Source: Anthracocystis setariae (Eukaryota; Basidiomycota; Ustilaginomycetes; Ustilaginales; Ustilaginaceae). Taken from it: 64,000 nt of DNA. Location of the stretch: assembly GCA_928724745.1 (NCBI GenBank), contig CAKMXJ010000010.1, positions 434,001-498,000 of the forward strand, in the 5' to 3' direction. The notes below the pieces were generated by a model. That model made no database searches. It was not told the DNA's origin and worked only from the letters and a program-made list of their open reading frames with translations. Both the position numbers and the translations under genes were made by a program. Shown piece after piece: positions 59,588 to 64,000 of this stretch (positions are counted from its first letter, which is position 1; each line of letters starts with the position of its first letter).

Positions 59588-59999
59588 CTTGTACGAGTGG
59601 ACGAGGAGGAGGATGAACGAATGAATGAGTGGTATCGTTCAGAAGAAGCTGTCGACAAATAGGTGACGGTGACGCTCAGGCGCTGATGCCGCTTGTTGAT
59701 TGATTTCGGCCCAAAAATTGTGAATAATGCGGGGAATGATCCCTTAAGATCGCCGTCTGCTGCCTTAAAAAACGTTTCTGTACCTCTCCCCACTGCCGCG
59801 TTAAAAACGTCGGATTTGGCGGTTTGCCCTAACTCCGTTTTGTCTCAACACAAACACATCACACCGTCGTCAAAGTGTCGTGACCATGTCAATGGCACCT
59901 GGTGGTTCGTGTACCTCGGGTTGCACTATGGCGAACCATCTATGCCCTATACGGTAGTGATTGTACATCTATTCTTGCACCCAAAGTCACATCTATCCA
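59588..59999. other. Intergenic, no gene seen
   Basis: 412 bp upstream of the 3-hydroxyisobutyrate dehydrogenase gene and downstream of the next minus-strand gene. No feature was recognised. Confidence 0.5.
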
Positions 60000-62042
60000 T
60001 TACTTACTCTCTGTGCTATCGACAGACACACCAGTAGTAGCATTCCTCTCGCTTGCCCTTCGACCCTGTCTAGCCATCCGACGGATCCTCCTCCGCTCGT
60101 CCAACTTTTGCCTAATCCTAGCTTCCTCCTCTCGCGCAACATCCTTGCCCAGCACATACTGTCGGAAACCTTTCCTCATATTTAGGAATCCCTTACTAAA
60201 CCAACCCATGTTCATCAACTCCTGCTGATCCTGCAATCTCAACTCCTCCCTCAACCTCTCTTCCCTCTGCCTCCTGGCGCGCGCAGCGACCGTTAGGATT
60301 TCGTCCGTGAAGAAACATTCGCTGAAATGCGTCAGAGCGGAGACCGGAATCAGTGCACTCTCCTCGGAGCCCTTTGTATGATATGGGGACAGCGAAGACG
60401 ACGAAACGGAGCTTGGGGGCAGCAAAGCAGAATTCACTCCGAGGCCATTTGCTGTGACGTTTGAGGGCGCAGAGCCCGCGCCCAACGTACTTGTGCCTGG
60501 GTTGGAATCATTCAAGGCGGCGGCCTGAATCCTGCTCAACGCCTCAAACCTCTGCACCATGATCCTGTATGCTTGGTCTTGGAACGGTCGGAACAGATGA
60601 GATAGCCATTTGTGGACGACGTTGAAGTCGTTGCCATGACTAAGGAAAACCGCGGCTGCGTAGGCTTCGAACATGTCCGCATTCCGCTTGAGAACATGCC
60701 ATGCTTTCTCCTCCTCCATCGGTACTGCATTGGCTGCTTTCTTCTTGTTGTCCGTTTTGTTTTTGTTGCTCTTTTGATCAGCTTCACCTTCCATACGTGC
60801 CTGCCGCAACTCGCTTAACAGTTCTTCTCGCCGAGCAGCCAAGCCGGACTCCTGAAACAGGAGAGCGAGAAAGTTGTTCTGTGTCGGATAATTGGACAGA
60901 CGTGAAAGCGAACCTTCGTGGACGTCTGGGTAGGAGAGGTAAGCGAGTAGCCTCGATGACATGTTGACGATCGAGTCTCCAAGCTGCTCCAATCGTTCGT
61001 AGTCCTCCAAGTCGTAATCTTCAACCAGATCATTGAATCTCGGCATGTCGTCTTTGGTCAGCTCGGCTTCATCCAATTCAGCTTGCTCGACTGCAGCACC
61101 ACCGGAAGAACAGCCTCTGAACTCCTTGGCCAGATCAAACGCGAGCACTTCGAGCCATCTGTCTTTGACGGGTGGAACCTCTTTGGCCCACGACTCGGGA
61201 TCAGAGCCGAGATCGAGCCAGAATGCGTTCCGGCCTTCAGCGTCTTCTGGTGGTACGCCTTCTGGATAGGGGTAGAGGAAGGACTCATTTTCGTCCACGA
61301 TGCCGCGTTCCCGCGCTTCTTTAATGGCTTGTGAGATGACGCGTACTTGCGTATCCAATCTCTCGGATTTGGACATACTGGGCACGTTGGCACTATCCTG
61401 GGCGTCGCTCTGCTCGCTATTGGTCGACGAAACATTCGCCTGTCCCTCGCTAGTGCTCGTATTCAACGGAGTGATTGGCGTAGTCAAGTGCGAACCCGAC
61501 AGTGGTGTGGTGGGCGATGTAACAGAACGAGAGAAAAGCGTCTGAATACGGCTTAAGAGCGAACCACTGAATGCAGCCGTTCGATAAGCCTTATCGTCTT
61601 CAACAATTTGCGCTTGCGACTTGCGCTCCGGCCGTTCCTTGTTTGCTAGGATTCCAGAACTTGGGTTGTGTGCGCCTTGCAATACATGCTTCACCCTGAC
61701 GATCATGTTAGCCTGCACATTCTCGTTGTTCGTTGAAGTAGACGCTTGACCAGCTTGTTCGTCTGCCTTGGCTTTTGCCTTTGCTTCCTTGGCAAGACGT
61801 TCTTCTTCCTCGCGTTGTCGAACCTTCTTTCGCGCACGTTTGCTCAGCTTCTGTGGCTCTACCGTCGATACAACAGAGTCAGAGGTGTCATGTGATTTGT
61901 TGGCTTGATCGTCCTGAACTTGAGCCCTACGCATGTGAGAAGATGAGATGCGTCTCGTGCCGGTCGACAAGATTTGTCCGTGTCGAACTGCGGCCGTCAA
62001 GGCTGACCGCACTTGAACGGCGCGGAAAGTTATCCCCATCAT
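60000..62042 (-). CDS. RNase III-domain protein, probably mitochondrial
   Basis: The product is 680 aa from ATG 62042; the open frame reaches 62051 only through TTG. The N-terminus (FRAVQVRSALTAAVRHG, basic and acid-free) resembles a mitochondrial presequence. A Lys/Glu-rich coiled segment follows. Near residue 350 is YERLEQLGDSIVN, the RNase III signature in slightly degenerate form; the usual final Asp of ERLExLGDAVLD is Asn. Near 450-470 is ADMFEAYAAAVFL, the second conserved RNase III segment with its Glu. It lacks helicase and PAZ regions, so it is not Dicer. It may be a mitochondrial large-subunit ribosomal protein of the mL44/mL57 type or a mitochondrial RNase III. The C-terminus is Arg/Glu-rich. 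Confidence 0.72.
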   Translation of the reverse strand: MMGITFRAVQVRSALTAAVRHGQILSTGTRRISSSHMRRAQVQDDQANKSHDTSDSVVSTVEPQKLSKRARKKVRQREEEERLAKEAKAKAKADEQAGQASTSTNNENVQANMIVRVKHVLQGAHNPSSGILANKERPERKSQAQIVEDDKAYRTAAFSGSLLSRIQTLFSRSVTSPTTPLSGSHLTTPITPLNTSTSEGQANVSSTNSEQSDAQDSANVPSMSKSERLDTQVRVISQAIKEARERGIVDENESFLYPYPEGVPPEDAEGRNAFWLDLGSDPESWAKEVPPVKDRWLEVLAFDLAKEFRGCSSGGAAVEQAELDEAELTKDDMPRFNDLVEDYDLEDYERLEQLGDSIVNMSSRLLAYLSYPDVHEGSLSRLSNYPTQNNFLALLFQESGLAARREELLSELRQARMEGEADQKSNKNKTDNKKKAANAVPMEEEKAWHVLKRNADMFEAYAAAVFLSHGNDFNVVHKWLSHLFRPFQDQAYRIMVQRFEALSRIQAAALNDSNPGTSTLGAGSAPSNVTANGLGVNSALLPPSSVSSSSLSPYHTKGSEESALIPVSALTHFSECFFTDEILTVAARARRQREERLREELRLQDQQELMNMGWFSKGFLNMRKGFRQYVLGKDVAREEEARIRQKLDERRRIRRMARQGRRASERNATTGVSVDSTESK

Positions 62043-62556
62043 GGTCCTCAACGATCAAGTGAGTCTAGCTCACAGCTGCTCCTATCGAGAAGCCATAGTG
62101 GAATGAAAGGCGGTGTTGAGAATGGGAAGGAAGGAAAGAGAATGGCCAGGATGGCCAAAAAGTTCCGGTGACTAATTCTTTTTTTTTTTTTTTACTTTTT
62201 CTTTTTTGCTTGGTTTGGAGCCTCCACTTTCGTCCTTTTCTTCCGATTTTCCATTTCAGTTGAGGATGTTCAGATCGGGAAGAGTTGGATCGGACAAAGT
62301 CAAATGAACATGCCCCACCTCACCACACACTCTACTGTCGTACGGTGTGACTAGCAACCAAGCTTCGTTACCCACCAACACTGCTACAGTTGAGGTGGTG
62401 CAGTTGGAGCACAATGCAACCGAGATGAAGCCGCAGCTAGAGCTGATTGGGCATTGGCAGGACACCTGTGCACGAAAATTCGCAGTAGCTTGCTGACCAC
62501 CACCACCTTCCAAGTCTTCTTTCGCGCTCTTTCGCACGTGTTCTTCGTTCGTCAAG
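62043..62556. other. Divergent promoter region
   Basis: 514 bp between the RNase III-like gene and a secreted-protein gene. A T-rich tract lies at 62176-62209. No gene was seen. Confidence 0.5.
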
Positions 62557-63302
62557 ATGCGATTTCTTCTTCTGACACCTTTGCTGATCGCATCGTTGAG
62601 TTTCAATATGTGCAGTGCGATCCACTCGAAGCATGCGATTCCGCTTGGTGGCTCGCTGCGCAAACGAAACCTCGGCGGCGAGTTCAAAGATTGGTACCTG
62701 TCCAAGTTCACCAAGAACTACTTTTGCACCGATACTGGCCGTCTGGTTCCCGTCGACCCAGAGACGGGTCACATGCTTCTTCGAGGACTGCGAAAGAGGT
62801 CTACAGAGGGATTTTGGAATGATCTGTTCCGACATGACCACAGGACTGAAAAAGGCAACTGTCACAATCGTAAGTCCGCCATCGCCTTGCCCACTTTGCC
62901 TGCCGTGCCACCTTGAGAGAGCCAAGCTACTGACATTCTCGAGCTTGTTATATCGTATCTGACCTACCAGCTACATGGGTGTTGCTGGAAGGCTGGACGC
63001 AGCCGATCCCCGTGACACAACTTTTGGCACAGTACCCATGGCTGAAAGTTGATGAGAGGGGCCAGGTCCATTTGGACCCGGAATACAGACAGTGGTTGGA
63101 GCAGCAGGGCGCTGCGAGGCAGAACGCTGCCACGAATCCGATGAATGGAGGGGCAGGTGTACTTTCGCCTAGTGGTGTCGTGGCTCCGGATGGAGGAGCT
63201 GGCTTCGTGCCTGCGTCAGCTCTGAATATTGGGACAGGAGCGGGGTTTGGTGGGACCAGCCTTGGTAACGGAGTACAGGCCGGTGCTGTTGCCCATGTCT
63301 GA
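62557..63302 (+). CDS. Secreted protein with one intron, candidate effector
   Basis: Proposed exons are 62557-62869 and 62971-63302, 214 aa in total. The 101-nt intron starts GTAAGT and ends CTACCAG after a CTGAC branch-like sequence, and it joins two open frames in phase. The signal peptide is MRFLLLTPLLIASLSFNMCSA. A dibasic KR site lies near residue 37 and another at RGLRKR. Exon 1 also encodes a compact block, FKDWYLSKFTKNYFCTDTGRLVP. Exon 2 adds TWVLLEGWTQPIPVTQLLAQYPWLKVDERGQ, then a Gly/Ala-rich tail. Family unknown. Without splicing the first frame would end at 62916, soon after the donor. Confidence 0.68.
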
Positions 63303-63460
63303 TAATTCTACGTGCTTCAGCTTTCCTGCTGTACTGAGTAAATGCCTAGTTTTGAGCAAAAGCTCGACCGCTGTTTGACCATCCGTTCCTTCACAATGCC
63401 ACTACATTCCTTGCTCGTCACGAATATGAGCTTGTATAGGGTGCTCGATACGCGATCTCA

Positions 63461-63928
63461 TCATTTGCCGATCGCTTTCAGGGCGATCGGATTAGCATGC
63501 ACCGTCACGCCTGTCATCCTGATCTCCACTTTCGGCCTGTTCTTGGTATCGACCTCGACCCTCTCCATGACATCCAACGTGCCTCCATCTTCCGCCCCAT
63601 CGATGACTTTACCAATGATGGTATATTTACCGTCCAGATGAGGCTGTTTGGCATATGTGATGAAGAACTGCGATTTGTTCGTGTCTGGACCGGCGTTGGC
63701 ACATGCTACGATGCCGCGTCGATCGAATTTCAGGGACGAGCGAATCTCGTCAGCGAAGGGTTTGCCCCATATGGATTGACCACCTTTACCGGTGCCCGTG
63801 GGATCGCCAGTCTGAATCATGAACGTCTTGATATTGCGGTGCCATTTGACATCGTCGTATGTACCGGCGGCGCAGTGGCCTAGGAAGTTCTCGGCGGCAC
63901 GGGGCGTGGTATCGCAGAACACTTCGAT
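63461..63928 (-). CDS. Cyclophilin-type peptidyl-prolyl isomerase (PPIL3-like), 3' exon, partial
   Basis: About 155 residues of a small cyclophilin, starting at IEVFCDTTPRAAENFLG. Active-site blocks are present: HRNIKTFMIQTGDPTGTGKGG (catalytic Arg in HRNIK and the FMIQTGD segment), then ANAGPDTNKSQFFITYA and LDGKYTIIGKVIDG. The absence of the long insert and the DPTGTGKGG loop fit the spliceosome-associated PPIL1/PPIL3 group. A CTACAG acceptor on the minus strand ends at 63929, so the first exon(s), including the start codon, lie upstream and apparently beyond the window edge. Codon phase at the junction is zero. Confidence 0.88.
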   Translation of the reverse strand: MEVFCDTTPRAAENFLGHCAAGTYDDVKWHRNIKTFMIQTGDPTGTGKGGQSIWGKPFADEIRSSLKFDRRGIVACANAGPDTNKSQFFITYAKQPHLDGKYTIIGKVIDGAEDGGTLDVMERVEVDTKNRPKVEIRMTGVTVHANPIALKAIGK

Positions 63929-64000
63929 CTGTAGCCAAACGAAAGGAGAGAAGAAAGCGTCAGCGAACGTTCACGGGATTGAGAGAATGTTTCGGTTCCG

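Overview
The window looks like nuclear DNA of a basidiomycete, most likely a smut fungus (Ustilaginomycotina). Genes are large and almost intronless, codons favour C or G at the third position, secreted-protein genes are clustered, and intergenic DNA is rich in short microsatellites. The phylum call rests on gene content and style, because no rRNA or other decisive marker is present.

Left part (1-34700), ordinary chromosomal genes: an aquaporin-family channel with altered NPA boxes (+), a SET-domain lysine methyltransferase (-), an RTA1-like membrane protein (-), a 3-kb stretch without a recognisable gene, an NAD-dependent short-chain reductase (+), hexokinase (-), the SDH assembly factor SDHAF3/ACN9 (+), a fusion of an RluA-type pseudouridine synthase with a THUMP/methyltransferase protein (+), a secreted GPI-type aspartic protease (+), a possibly N-myristoylated unknown protein (-), a DUF2985 membrane protein (-), a serine-rich unknown protein (+), a GNAT acetyltransferase (-), an HPP-family membrane protein (+), a secreted Kex2-site protein (+) and a cytochrome P450 (-).

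Centre (35197-48381), a transposon nested in a transposon. A 4.6-kb Ty1/copia element (191-bp LTRs, 5-bp target duplication CTTAC) is split in its reverse transcriptase by an 8.5-kb Ty3/gypsy chromovirus (436-bp LTRs, 5-bp duplication GCTCC). Both LTR pairs read as identical, so both insertions are young. The copia element has non-TG/CA ends, a perfect 19-bp inverted repeat in each LTR, a primer site matching the anticodon arm of tRNA-Lys(CUU), and an in-frame UAG between gag and pol. The chromovirus appears to self-prime in the manner of Tf1 and has two frameshifts in pol. Between pol and its 3' LTR it carries a gene on the opposite strand whose reading frame is best explained by two small spliceosomal introns. 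That gene encodes a protein of about 563 residues with cysteine clusters and is the most unusual object in the window.

Right part (48382-64000): three small secreted proteins (127, 97 and 281 aa, candidate effectors) lie directly behind the transposon. They are followed by a HapX-like iron-regulatory bZIP factor (-) with GATA and CCAAT motifs upstream, an unknown serine-rich protein (+), mitochondrial 3-hydroxyisobutyrate dehydrogenase (-), an RNase III-domain protein with a mitochondrial-type N-terminus (-), a further secreted protein with one intron (+), and the 3' exon of a PPIL3-like cyclophilin (-) that runs off the window.

Taken together, core metabolism genes (hexokinase, SDH assembly, valine catabolism) are interspersed with a secretome-rich zone at about 31-52 kb. 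That zone is also where the transposons have accumulated. All functional calls come from reading motifs by eye; no database search was possible.
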